Source: Micromonospora sonchi
GTDB lineage: Bacteria > Actinomycetota > Actinomycetes > Mycobacteriales > Micromonosporaceae
Length of the DNA: 64,000 nucleotides
Assembly: GCF_014646235.1 (NCBI RefSeq)
Contig: NZ_BMNB01000025.1
Location: 30,191 to 94,190, forward strand
Direction of reading: 5' to 3'
Shown: positions 17,404 to 25,667 of the stretch, piece by piece
Layout: every line of letters begins with the position of its first letter
How positions within the stretch are numbered: the stretch's first letter is position 1
Program-made: the position numbers and the translations under genes
The notes under the pieces: generated by a model
Database searches by the model: none
The model's input: the letters and a program-made list of their open reading frames with translations, nothing else
Told to the model about the DNA's origin: nothing

Positions 17404-17961
17404 ATGGGTCTCCTCACCTTCAGCCTCAACCTCACCCTGGACGGTTGCGTCGACCACCAGGAGGGGATCGCCGACGATGAGACGCACGCCCGTTTCACCC
17501 GGCTTTTGGACGAGTGCGGGGCAATGCTGTGGGGCCGCGTCACCTACGAGATGATGGAGAGCTACTGGCCAGCCGTCGCGCGCGGCGACCAGGAGGCGCC
17601 GCCGGCCATGCGCGAGTGGGCGGTCAAGCTGGAGGCCAAACCCAAGTACGTGGTGTCGTCGACGCGTAACGATTTCCCGTGGACCAACAGCCACCACATC
17701 GCCGACGATCTGCGCGAGAGCGTGCAGAAGCTCAAGGACGCGACCCCGGCCGGGGTCCTCCTCGGAAGCGGCAAGCTCGCGACCGAGCTCGACCGGCTAG
17801 ACCTGATCGACGAGTACCAGCTGCTCGTCCATCCCAGGATCGCCGGCCACGGCCCGACGCTGTACCAGGGCGGACTGCCCGGCACACGCCGGCTCGAGCT
17901 GCTCTCGGCGGAGCCGCTCCGCAACGGCGCGGTGGCCATGCACTACCGCCGCGCGCGCTGA
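17404..17961 (+). CDS. dihydrofolate reductase / RibD C-terminal family protein
   Basis: 185 aa. 'LLTFSLNLTLDGCVD' is the first strand and loop of the RibD_C/DHFR-like fold, 'MLWGRVTYEMMESYWP' is its signature GRxTYExM motif, 'KYVVSSTRNDFPWTNSHHI' and 'LLGSGKLATELDRLDLIDEY' (phosphate-binding G-S/G-G loop), and 'LVHPRIAGHGPTLY' complete the domain. These stand-alone proteins are NADPH-dependent reductases of uncertain substrate, distinct from true FolA. Start at ATG 17404; the ribosome binding site is weak. No operon partner. Confidence 0.85.
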   Translation: MGLLTFSLNLTLDGCVDHQEGIADDETHARFTRLLDECGAMLWGRVTYEMMESYWPAVARGDQEAPPAMREWAVKLEAKPKYVVSSTRNDFPWTNSHHIADDLRESVQKLKDATPAGVLLGSGKLATELDRLDLIDEYQLLVHPRIAGHGPTLYQGGLPGTRRLELLSAEPLRNGAVAMHYRRAR

Positions 17962-17986
17962 ATCACAGAAGTCCATCGCCGCCAGC

Positions 17987-18109
17987 TCACCGGCAGCACG
18001 GTGTCCTCTCCGCTCGCCGCGCAGCGCCGAACGACTCCTCGAAGGCGAGGACGTCTTCGAAGAGCCGGTCGAGGGCTCCGTGGATGTCACCAGCGGCGCA
18101 GGGGATCAT
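17987..18109 (-). pseudogene. metallophosphoesterase N-terminal remnant
   Basis: A 40-codon frame 'MIPCAAGDIHGALDRLFEDV' continuing 'LAFEESFG' begins with the GDxHG metal-binding motif of calcineurin-like phosphoesterases and has GGACGGG before its ATG at 18109. It then runs into unrelated sequence and stops. The remaining motifs (GDxxD, GNHE) are absent, so only the front end survives. Confidence 0.55.
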
Positions 18110-18183
18110 GGCCCGTCCTGCGCTCACTCGCCGACGCCTTCAGGGCGGGACCCAAACTGCCGCATATTGATCATGAAGAAACT

Positions 18184-18549
18184 CTACGCCCTGGGCCCAG
18201 AAGAGACGGCTATCTGGGCCCCGTTTCCACGACCAAAGCCAAGAGGCTCTGCTTCCCGCCGGGCGAACCGTCTCAGCTCTTTCGGATCCGCGAGAACTTG
18301 CTGATAGATGGAACTGCCGGAGGAGACGGCGGCGCAGCGGACGTAGAGAAACCAGTCTCCTCGGGCGCGGGCGGCACGAGCGTGGTCGCACGTATCCAGT
18401 GAGTAGAGAGCGGATGCCACCTGATCCTCAAAAGCGAGGATCTCCCAAGCCTGACGGGTGGCGAGTTCGTCAGCCAGCCGCTCGAAAGCATCGTCATCCG
18501 GCTCGGTGCCCATGCTCTCGACGAGGCGCCAGAACTCTTCCTGCTCCAT
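18184..18549 (-). pseudogene. DUF4240 protein, C-terminally truncated
   Basis: 121 codons. 'MEQEEFWRLVESMG', 'ELATRQAWEILAFEDQVASA', 'YSLDTCDHARAARARGDWFL' and 'VSSGSSIYQQVLADPKEL' follow the DUF4240 pattern (an actinobacterial domain of unknown function, usually about 170 aa). After 'EAEPLGFGRGNGAQI' the domain should continue with a conserved WYAP-like end, which is missing. Probably a truncated gene; it sits next to another gene fragment and the dispersed repeat. Confidence 0.55.
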
Positions 18550-18597
18550 CCAAAGATCATCTCAGGTCCGCCACCAGTAATCGCAACATCCGCTCTT

Positions 18598-19266
18598 CGG
18601 CATGAGCGAGCATGCATCCCGGGGCGATTACCTGCAGCCCGACGGCCGACGCCTTCGGGTGCGCCGAAGAGGTCACCAATCAAGCGGCCCTGGTCAGCGA
18701 ATTGCCGGTGGGATCCGAGTCTCAACTCGCGGGATCCATTCCGGCGCCACGACGAAGGTGCCCATAGCCGCACCTCGATGCAGCACGGTCTTCGTGAATG
18801 GCGTCAGCGGGCCCCAGGACGACAGCCGACATGATCCAGGCGGGGAGCAGCGAACCCTGACCACTTCGGTCCTCTCTGGGAGGTCACGCCGGCCTGCTCG
18901 CCCACATCACCGCAGGTCGGCGCGCTGTTCGGCGGCCGACTGCGGTGAGCACTTCGGGCGCGGTGACCACTTCGCCAAGCTGCTTCCAATCTGCACCCAC
19001 CTGCAAGGCCCGACCATCCATGAGCTCCTTACCGCCCTGACCTGCGGTACTCCCCTACCAGGCGACATAGAGCACCCTCGACTGCTGCTCGATACGGCTG
19101 AGCAATCCGTGTGAAGCAGGGCGCCGCACCGCTTCCGACCTGCGGAAACGCAGAACCCCAAGTAGGGGCGGGTGCCGTTGAGTGCTGTTCGGCGCCGTCG
19201 GGTGCAGTTGACTGCCGTTCAGCGCGCCCGGCTGCTCCCATCCCGCTCCCCGATCCTCCTGCCCAC
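18598..19266. repeat. dispersed repeat, copy B (full: P-arm, core, P'-arm)
   Basis: Begins 'cggcatgagcgagc' (shared with 24939) and runs through the blocks shared with 7343, 24939 and 33974. It continues through 'caccgcaggtcggcgcgctg' to 'ctgagcaatcc', the core GTGTGAA (19109-19115), 'gcagg', the iterons and 'cccatcccgctccc'. The pair B/D (33974) is alike over more than 600 bases. No conserved frame across copies. Confidence 0.75.
19177..19226. repeat. five decanucleotide iterons (copy B)
   Basis: GTTGAGTGCT, GTTCGGCGCC, GTCGGGTGCA, GTTGACTGCC, GTTCAGCGCG: the same 10-base period and consensus GTT-S-R-G-Y-GC-N as the other three arrays. Confidence 0.75.
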
Positions 19267-19564
19267 GGCGGGCAGCAGACGGGCCTCGGCCTCCAGCGCC
19301 GCGATGCCGTGGTGATCAAGCTCAGACCGGTCGCTAGATCGTCCGCGTGCAGCTGGTAGTCCAGCATCGAGGAGGTCCGCGCACGTCGGGATGGCGTGGC
19401 ACCCCGATCTGCCGGAGGTGTGGGAGGCAGCGCATCCAGAGGTGTTCGGGGACGGGCTACACACCTGCCAGCTGACGATTCGTTGCTTGGTCGTGGTCGT
19501 CGCGCTGCTCGCCCTGCCCTGTGCCGTAATTTGTCGCGCCCCGGGGCCGACTGCCTCTTGCCGA

Positions 19565-19606
19565 GGCTAACGTTGTTAGCCTACGGTCCGGCTAACGATG
19601 TTAGCC
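19565..19606. promoter_or_regulatory. twin 17-bp palindromes, TetR-type operators
   Basis: GGCTAACGTTGTTAGCC (19565-19581) and GGCTAACGATGTTAGCC (19590-19606) are perfect dyads around a 3-base centre, spaced 25 bases centre to centre, immediately upstream of the membrane-protein gene that precedes a TetR regulator. This is the classic layout for a self-regulated TetR operon. The first overlaps the likely promoter region. Confidence 0.8.
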
Positions 19607-19623
19607 AGATGCGAGGAGGGTTT

Positions 19624-20073
19624 ATGATCACCAGCAGTTCCACCGTGTCGACCACATCGGCGCGGTCGCCGCGATCTGGTCGCGATCGGATCGCGAGGAT
19701 CATGTTGTGGCTTGCCGCCGTCGGCGCCGCCGGTGCCGCGCTCACCGCGGCCAGCACGGTTTGGGACGCCGATGGCGGGACCAAAGTCGTCGAGACCTGG
19801 CGAGCCTACGGCCTCGTCGTCTTCGCGGGCCTGTTCGTGCTGCTTGCGCTGGCGCCGCGCAGCTACCGGGGTGTGTGGGAGCTGGTGATCTTCCACAAGA
19901 TCGCGCTCACGGTGACCGCCTTGCTCTACGCCGCTCACGGTGGCATCGCCGACACCGCAACGATCGTCGGTTGGGATGGCACCGTCTCGGTGCTCCTCGT
20001 CGGCGCCTACGTGCTGAGTCGCGGTTGGACGTCGTCCCCGGACTGGCGCGGCACCACCCAACGCGCCGGATGA
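19624..20073 (+). CDS. four-helix integral membrane protein, TetR-regulated
   Basis: 149 aa with four hydrophobic segments: around residues 25-45 ('IMLWLAAVGAAGAALTAAST'), 62-80 ('AYGLVVFAGLFVLLALAP'), 90-110 ('ELVIFHKIALTVTALLYAAH') and 122-138 ('TVSVLLVGAYVLSRG'). GAGGAGG sits 6 bases before the ATG. No catalytic motif is seen; it resembles small DoxX-like/DUF membrane proteins. It is followed after 37 bases by a TetR regulator, and two perfect palindromes precede it, so it is probably the TetR target. Confidence 0.75.
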   Translation: MITSSSTVSTTSARSPRSGRDRIARIMLWLAAVGAAGAALTAASTVWDADGGTKVVETWRAYGLVVFAGLFVLLALAPRSYRGVWELVIFHKIALTVTALLYAAHGGIADTATIVGWDGTVSVLLVGAYVLSRGWTSSPDWRGTTQRAG

Positions 20074-20110
20074 GGACGCTGCTAGCGATCCCGGCTTGTC
20101 CGAGGCGGCG

Positions 20111-20638
20111 GTGGTGAACCGCCGCGACGAGGTGGTCGACGCGGCCGAGCGGATCCTGGAACATGAAGGCCCAGACGCGGTGACCATGCGGCGCCTCGCC
20201 GACGAACTGCGGATCCAGGCACCCTCGCTGTACAAACACATCGCCGGCAAGACCGAGATCGAAGCTGCACTGCAACAGCGCGCGCTGCAACGGCTCGGTG
20301 CCGTGCTGGCCGGGGCCAGCGCCGACCTAGCCACGCTCGTCGCGGCCTACCGGCGATGGGCGCTGGAGCACCCTCGCCTCTACGAGCTCAGTGCCCGCCA
20401 TTCCCTGGATCGTCCACGTCTCGCGTCCGGCGTCGAGGCCGCGGCGGCCGCGCCCCTGCTGAAGGTCACCGGCGGCAACATCGCAGCCGCACGTGCCATC
20501 TGGGGCCTCGCACACGGCCTTGTCGATCTCGAGCTCGCCAACCGATTCCCACCCAACGCCGACCTCGACGCGGCCTGGGCACACGCGATCAACGCGTTCG
20601 CCATCTATTGCACACCACAGCCCGAAGGCAGCCCGTGA
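20111..20638 (+). CDS. TetR-family transcriptional regulator
   Basis: About 175 aa. HTH: 'RRDEVVDAAERILEHEGPDA', 'VTMRRLADELRIQAPSLYKH', 'IAGKTEIEAAL'. The C-terminal ligand domain ('VAAYRRWALEHPRLYELSAR', 'AARAIWGLAHGLVDLELANR') is of the TetR_C_33/WHG type. The GTG at 20111 is preferred because CCGAGGCGG is near; TTG at 20096 is an alternative. It is the second gene of an operon with the membrane protein at 19624 and very likely binds the twin 17-bp palindromes upstream. Confidence 0.88.
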   Translation: MVNRRDEVVDAAERILEHEGPDAVTMRRLADELRIQAPSLYKHIAGKTEIEAALQQRALQRLGAVLAGASADLATLVAAYRRWALEHPRLYELSARHSLDRPRLASGVEAAAAAPLLKVTGGNIAAARAIWGLAHGLVDLELANRFPPNADLDAAWAHAINAFAIYCTPQPEGSP

Positions 20639-21104
20639 CAAACGCACCTTTTCCAACCACGCCGAACGGCGGTCGGCCTCATGGCGGACGCAGGCTCTCA
20701 CGCCGACGAACTGCCGTCCGTGCGCATCGTGGCTACCTATTGACTGGTGGTACGACCGCAGCCCGGCCAGGCTTGGTCGAGGTGACCGGTGGAGTCGCTC
20801 TCATCGCGGCTGCCCACCGCAGGCTGGTGTGGCTCTCTCGGCAGATGGTCGCCGACGCGAAGCTGGTCAAGACGGGCCCGGGAGGACACACGGAGGCGAC
20901 TCTGCAATCCAGCGCGGCCGACCCAAACCCCGAGATCGACACTTCGGAAAAGTCACTTCCCGGACCCGCCAAACCCCAGCCTAGAACAACCCTCGCCACG
21001 ACCTCTTGACACAGAGGGGGTGCCAGATCCGCGCACGTGATCTCGGGTTCATTGCGTCCCAGGGCCGTGGCGGGCCGCTCCCGTGCAAGTGATCTACTCG
21101 ATGG
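20639..21104. other. 465-base gap, no gene recognised
   Basis: A frame starting with GTG at 20636 overlaps the TetR stop and stays open to 21009 ('LVEVTGGVALIAAAHRRLVW'), but its first half is R/G-rich noise and I cannot match it to a family. It may be the remains of a third operon gene. Confidence 0.35.
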
Positions 21105-21788
21105 GTGAGCAACCTGCGAGATCTCATCGTCCGCTGGCAGCGCGGCTGGGGCGTGGCTCGCGCGCTGTCCGTCGCCGAAGACGTAGGCGGCGCGTTGCGG
21201 GTCCGGTGCATGCAGCCCGGCCGCGACATCGAGTATGTCGCGCTCGATGCCGGCGAGGACCCCGCGTCGCTCACCACGCTGGCTGAGCTAGTCGCCGGCG
21301 AGGACGCCGTCACATGGCTGACCGTGCCCACCACCGACCCGGCGAGGGCGGCCTCGGCTCTGGCGGCCGCCGGCCTGATCGTGCTTAAGCACTCGGAACT
21401 GCTGATGAGGGCCGATCTTCGCGGGCATCCGCAGAACATTCCCGTGACACCGTACCGGCTCCTGACCCAGGTCGACTCGCACGGAGGCGACAGCGTGGTC
21501 ACGGCCACGGTACGGCACGAGGCGGGAGAGGTCGGTGCGCGCGGGACGATGGGACTGGCCGGTACGGATGCGGTCGCAGACCGGATCGAAACCATGCCGG
21601 CTCATCGCCGCAAGGGCCTTGCCAGCGCGGTCATGAGTGCACTAGCCCGTTCCGCGATCGAAGAAGGCGCCGAACAGGGCATCCTCATCGCCAGCGAGGA
21701 CGGTCAGCGCCTGTACATGACGCTCGGCTGGCAGCCGGTGGCCGATGTACTGATCGCAACGACGCCTGGCAACGCGTACCCGTCCTGA
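21105..21788 (+). CDS. GNAT-family acetyltransferase
   Basis: 227 aa. The C-terminal half holds the acetyl-CoA binding signature: beta-4 'ETMPAHRRKGLASAVMSALA' (R/Q-x-x-G-x-G/A pattern as RRKGLA) and the closing 'LIASEDGQRLYMTLGWQPVA' (xxLYxxLGF motif). The N-terminal half ('LRDLIVRWQRGWGVARALSV') is a degenerate second GNAT-like domain, common in actinobacterial two-domain GNATs. Starts with GTG; no strong ribosome binding site. Substrate unknown. Confidence 0.8.
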   Translation: MSNLRDLIVRWQRGWGVARALSVAEDVGGALRVRCMQPGRDIEYVALDAGEDPASLTTLAELVAGEDAVTWLTVPTTDPARAASALAAAGLIVLKHSELLMRADLRGHPQNIPVTPYRLLTQVDSHGGDSVVTATVRHEAGEVGARGTMGLAGTDAVADRIETMPAHRRKGLASAVMSALARSAIEEGAEQGILIASEDGQRLYMTLGWQPVADVLIATTPGNAYPS

Positions 21789-22014
21789 ACGGCGCAGATG
21801 TTCGCGGCCGACCCACGCTCCTCGTCGTCGCCCAGGCGAGCGCGCAATCCAACGTCCGACGACAACGGCGCACTGATCTCGGCATGTCCGCAAGGGAGTC
21901 GCAGCGAGGCCGTTCTGACGCAGCGTGACCGGTCTCGACTCAGCGCGCACGACCTGCGGCAGATGAGGGTGGCCCCACCGCTCGATAGGTGAGGTCCAGG
22001 TTTGTGGCGATGGG

Positions 22015-22389
22015 TCATTGCCGGCCAGGTGAGATATCTCGGGTCATCTGATCGACCCTCCGGAGCCTTCCGTCCGCCGAGCGCTGGCCGAACATGTAGA
22101 TCTCCGTCGCGATGACGGTCCCATTGGCCATGTCGGCGGTCAGGGTGTACCGCGCGGCCACGCGGTCAGCCGTACTTACCGCCTCATGCACCTCGACGCG
22201 GACGTCCTTGACGCGCTTGCGAGCCGGTCGTACGTGCGCAAGCAGCTTCTCCCGATCGAGCTGGATGCCGTCGCTGCACATGACATATTCCGGTGTGTGG
22301 TATCGGTCGAACACTGCTTCCGCGGCGTCCTCGCCGAAGGCAACCTGCCGGGGGTAGTGAATGAGGTAGTCGGCGACGTCGAAAGTCAT
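22015..22389 (-). CDS. SnoaL-like NTF2-fold protein
   Basis: 124 aa. 'AVFDRYHTPEYVMCSDGIQL' followed by 'REKLLAHVRPARKRVKDVRV', 'EVHEAVSTADRVAARYTLTA' and 'VIATEIYMFGQRSADGRLRR' trace the cone-shaped SnoaL/NTF2 fold used by small hydrolase- or cyclase-like enzymes. The ATG at 22389 is preferred; a TTG at 22434 is in frame but overlaps a promoter-like TTGACGG. It is divergent from a TetR gene across a dyad, so it is probably repressed by that TetR. Function unknown. Confidence 0.75.
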   Translation of the reverse strand: MTFDVADYLIHYPRQVAFGEDAAEAVFDRYHTPEYVMCSDGIQLDREKLLAHVRPARKRVKDVRVEVHEAVSTADRVAARYTLTADMANGTVIATEIYMFGQRSADGRLRRVDQMTRDISPGRQ

Positions 22390-22429
22390 GTGCTCGGCCC
22401 CCACTATGTCGAGTAACTCTGACAGTGCC

Positions 22430-22460
22430 GTCAAGGTTAAGCGAATCCGATAGACTTGAC
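22430..22460. promoter_or_regulatory. dyad between SnoaL gene and divergent TetR gene
   Basis: GTCAAG (22430-22435) and CTTGAC (22455-22460) form a perfect inverted repeat with a 19-base spacer in the 75-base divergent region. The arms include TTGAC, which can serve as -35 element on the minus strand. Candidate operator. Confidence 0.4.
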
Positions 22461-22464
22461 AACC

Positions 22465-23058
22465 ATGTCTGACCTACGGGATCCGGGGCAGCGGCGGCAG
22501 CGAGCCGACGCGCGACGCAGCATCGCCGCGGTCCTGGGCGCATCCGTCACGCTGCTGGGTCGGCACCCCGACGCGTCAATGGAAGAGATCGCACGAGCAG
22601 CCGGAGTCTCCCGCCAGACGATCTACGCTCATTACCCGTCCCGTGACGCGTTGCTGCGGGCGGTGACGCAGCACGTCACAGCTGAGGTCGCGCGAGAAGT
22701 CGCCGACTTCGGCTTCGATGGGGGTAGCGCCGTCGACGCCCTGGGCCGTTGGGCCGACGGCAGTTGGGCGCTGTTGGAGCGTTACCCGGTGCTGCTCACC
22801 TCGGCGATGCTCGCAGCCACGAACGAAGATGAGTTGAAGCGCCACGAGCCGATCATCGGAGGACTGCTGGACCTGATCGAGCGGGGGCGCCGTCGCCGCG
22901 AGTTCGACCGCACGATGCCCACCACCTGGTACATCGCCGCGATCATCGGCCTCGGTCACGCCGCCGGCCAGGAGGTCACCGCCGGCCGGATGACACCGAC
23001 CGAAGCCGGCACCGCGTTCCGGGAAAGCGTACTCAGGGTATGTCGTGCCGCGCTGTGA
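22465..23058 (+). CDS. TetR-family transcriptional regulator
   Basis: 197 aa. HTH 'RRSIAAVLGASVTLLGRHPD', 'ASMEEIARAAGVSRQTIYAH', 'YPSRDALLRAV' is a textbook TetR DNA-binding domain. The C-terminal part ('WALLERYPVLLTSAMLAATN', 'TTWYIAAIIGLGHAAGQEVT') is a ligand-binding helix bundle. Starts at ATG 22465 (upstream TTG and ACC in frame are not needed). Divergent from the SnoaL-like gene, the expected target. Confidence 0.9.
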   Translation: MSDLRDPGQRRQRADARRSIAAVLGASVTLLGRHPDASMEEIARAAGVSRQTIYAHYPSRDALLRAVTQHVTAEVAREVADFGFDGGSAVDALGRWADGSWALLERYPVLLTSAMLAATNEDELKRHEPIIGGLLDLIERGRRRREFDRTMPTTWYIAAIIGLGHAAGQEVTAGRMTPTEAGTAFRESVLRVCRAAL

Positions 23059-23278
23059 CGGCTCGCAGCATCCCGCCCAGGTAACGGGCCTGCCCTACAG
23101 TTGACCGACGCTCGCTACCAAGATCGGACGCACTGAATTCGGCAGTTCCGGTCGGCGAGCGGCGAGCTCTACCCTCACGCTACGTGATGCGCGGATTGCG
23201 GCAGAAGCGTGCATGTGATCTTCGTGTGGACTGCTGCGCTCAGGCGGCGGTGACGCAACGACGCGGGATGATGAGATC
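23059..23278. other. 220-base gap, nothing recognised
   Basis: No coding frame. It should contain the promoter of the gene at 23279; no repeat or dyad stands out. Confidence 0.4.
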
Positions 23279-23737
23279 GTGTTGATCAGTGAGACGAGGT
23301 CGCTGCTGACGTCGATGCTTGATCTTGCCGGGGTACGCCCCGGAGAGGTCTCCGCCGCCGACGTGCGGACGATTGTCGAGGTCTTCCGGCGATTCGCCAC
23401 CGTCGCAGCCGATGACGCCGTCTCACCCGAGAAGGACGGCGACGGGATCCTCGCCCAGACCGGAACGTTCGACTTCGACGGCGTGCGTGAGTTCTGTGCT
23501 GATCTCACCCGGCAGTTCATCGAGGCCGACGACCAGGACGTGATCCGGCAACTGCGCTGCACGCTCCACTGGGCTCCCAGCGCCGAAACCGAAGCGCTCG
23601 GGTCCAGGGTTCTATGGTCCTTCGGCATGCCTCTCGACGACTTCTTCGCCGAGGCTCTCAGCCTTCCCGGCTGGGCCTGGGCGCTGTCCGGCGTACAGGC
23701 ACCTCAACACCTCACGATCGGACTCGAACAGATCTGA
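23279..23737 (+). CDS. conserved hypothetical protein
   Basis: 152 aa, acidic, largely helical, no membrane segment. Recurrent features: 'RPGEVSAADVRTIVEVFRRF', 'QTGTFDFDGVREFCADLTRQ', 'VLWSFGMPLDDFFAEALSLP'. GTG start with GGGATGATGAG a few bases upstream. The sequence has good actinobacterial codon usage and an intact frame, so it is a real gene, but I do not recognise the family. Confidence 0.6.
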   Translation: MLISETRSLLTSMLDLAGVRPGEVSAADVRTIVEVFRRFATVAADDAVSPEKDGDGILAQTGTFDFDGVREFCADLTRQFIEADDQDVIRQLRCTLHWAPSAETEALGSRVLWSFGMPLDDFFAEALSLPGWAWALSGVQAPQHLTIGLEQI

Positions 23738-23941
23738 GCGCACCTTCTCGGGACGAGCGCGTACCGGCCAGTGGGCCGGGCAGACCGGAGCGGCATGCGG
23801 CGCGTCGTATTCGATGGCGAATTGCCTGCCCGGACGGCGGCAGAAGAGTGCGCCGTGACGCTGCCACCACGACCGTCAGACTACGGCCGGCGCGTAGTGT
23901 CTTCGACTGTTGCGTCGGCTTCTCAAAGATGGGGCTTTCAC

Positions 23942-24215
23942 ATGGTATCGGGTTCGGCCGACGTCCATGCTCAGCGGGAAGCCGAGGACATCAAGGTCTG
24001 GTTCCGGTTCGTACCGCGGGAGAACTGGCTGCCCTTCGAAACGGAAGGGTTGTGGGCAACACGGATTTGGCCAGGATCTGGCCCAGGTCCGCAACGTGCC
24101 GTTTCTGCAGGACGCAGTGGCCGAGGATGACGTCGTGCTGCTGCAACGTGGCCAGAACAACGGCTGGTGGCACTACGAGGTGGGATCCGGGACCACACGA
24201 TGGCGGGACGCCTAA
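23942..24215 (+). pseudogene. DUF4265-like protein, frameshifted
   Basis: From ATG 23942 (GGGG 7 bases upstream): 'AEDIKVWFRFVPRENWLPFE' then 'TEGLWAT', typical of DUF4265 (KVxFRxxxx.WPPxxxExLWA). About 24060 the frame changes and continues 'DLAQVRNVPFLQDAVAEDDV', 'VLLQRGQNNGWWHYEVGSGT', matching the next block (xLxNxPFFVxxVAxGDxV). The usual C-terminal part is missing after 24215. A relic, or a gene spoiled by one base-call error plus truncation. Confidence 0.55.
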
Positions 24216-24354
24216 CTTCCCCCACCCATCGATTCACGATACGCCGCCGAGCGACAACTCGCACGATCAGCGGCAGATCCGGATTTTCTAACCATGGTCG
24301 GGAGCCTCATTGTCGGCCCGCAGCACGAGGCGAGGCGCGGGAGCTAACTCGCTG

Positions 24355-24870
24355 CTATCCCTGGCCTGACGAGACAATGCGCCACGGGCCGTGGAGGCCC
24401 TGACGGTGCAGGTAGTAGTTGCTTCCGGTGCGGCCATCAGGCTGACCGGCTGCTGCCTCGTCGAATACGTGGATCGTGAACTGGGCATCGACCCGAACAG
24501 TGCCGTTGCCAGCCTGCGCCTCAGCACTGGGAACTCCGGACGTGACGCTCACACCGTCGATGGCACGTACGTTGCAAGCAACCGAACCCGGGCCGTTCGG
24601 CGGCGGATACAGCTCGGCCGCAGTGTCCCCATCGTGGGCGTCGAGTGCGCGCAGATAGGTTCGGACGACATCCTCCGGGGTCGCATCGTCAGGCGGCACG
24701 TCCACAGATGCGAACGACACCAAGCCCACCACGCAGCCCCACTTCTCGGGGAACGAGACCCGTATCCCGGCCAGTACCGCCGTTGCGGCGAGCACCAGGA
24801 ACAGCGCGAACGCACCGATACGTCGGCGAGGCGACGACAGAAAACGCGGGCCTGAGGTACCGATCGGCAT
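24355..24870 (-). CDS. membrane-anchored NTF2-like (DUF4829-type) protein
   Basis: 171 aa. N-terminus: basic 'SPRRRIG' then hydrophobic 'AFALFLVLAATAVLAGIRVS', a signal anchor. After 'PPDDATPEDVVRTYLRALDA' and 'HDGDTAAELYPP' (helix pattern of DUF4829/NTF2-like exported proteins) the C-terminal sheet ends 'NYYLHRQGLHGPWRIVSSGQ'. The start is uncertain (ATG 24870 chosen; others lie 27 and 66 bases upstream); no clear ribosome binding site. Likely faces the outside of the cell. Function unknown. Confidence 0.6.
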   Translation of the reverse strand: MPIGTSGPRFLSSPRRRIGAFALFLVLAATAVLAGIRVSFPEKWGCVVGLVSFASVDVPPDDATPEDVVRTYLRALDAHDGDTAAELYPPPNGPGSVACNVRAIDGVSVTSGVPSAEAQAGNGTVRVDAQFTIHVFDEAAAGQPDGRTGSNYYLHRQGLHGPWRIVSSGQG

Positions 24871-24938
24871 GTCGGCATCGTAGAGACCAACTGCCATTAC
24901 GAAGGACGGGCCAACGCTCCAGGCCAACGCACTCACAT

Positions 24939-25260
24939 CGGCATGAGCGAGCGTGCGTCCCGGGGCGATGACCTGAAGCCCCGAAGGCCGACGCCTTCGG
25001 GTCCGCCGAAGATGTCACCGAGCAGGAAACCTTACTCAGAAGGCTGCCGGTGGGATTCGAGTCTCGGCCCTCGGGATCCATGCCGATGCCACCACGGCGG
25101 CATCCAATGCCGCACGTCGATGCGGCACAGCCCTCGTAAATAGCGTCAGCGGATCCCAAGACGACAGCCGGCACCATCCAGGCGGGAAGCAGCGAACCCT
25201 GACCACTTTGGTCTTCCCTGGGAGGCCACACCGCCTCGCTCGCCCACATCACCGCAGGTC
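24939..25260. repeat. dispersed repeat, P-arm copy C
   Basis: From 'cggcatgagcgagcgtgcg' to 'cacatcaccgcaggtc' this follows copy B (18598) closely; it stops well before the GTGTGAA core. No conserved reading frame. Confidence 0.75.
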
Positions 25261-25468
25261 AAAGCCCTCGGGCAGGTGCGCCAGGCCCATGGCGGCGATC
25301 AGGCGCAGACTCAGCGGCCCCGCCGCTGCGGAAAATGAATCACCGGCGGACCTGCTCCGCCGCCATCGCCTGCACGAGCACGACATAGCCGGTACAGACT
25401 CCGGCCGGCTCGCTGGGAGCCACACCACCTCACCCGCGGGCACCGCCGCCCGTCGGGCCGGCCCGGGG
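25261..25468. other. 208-base gap, nothing recognised
   Basis: Between the repeat and the C-terminus of the split propeller gene. No recognisable coding frame. Confidence 0.4.
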
Positions 25469-25667
25469 TCAGGTCCGTCGACGGCGCATCAGGAGCATGA
25501 CCAGGCCGACGAGCCCTACCACGGGCAGCAGTAGCAGCGCCACCGCCGCGGCGGCGATCGCGGGCGCGGCGGGCCACACCGGGGCCGGCCCGCCGGGGCG
25601 TAGCGCGCCGGACGCCAGTGCGTCTTCGGCCACGTCGATCCCGAGCACCTGGATGCTCCTATGGATG

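Noticed and set aside
22456..22464. TTG start for the second TetR
   Set aside because: The ATG three codons later is the better start; TTGACA there is more likely part of the dyad.
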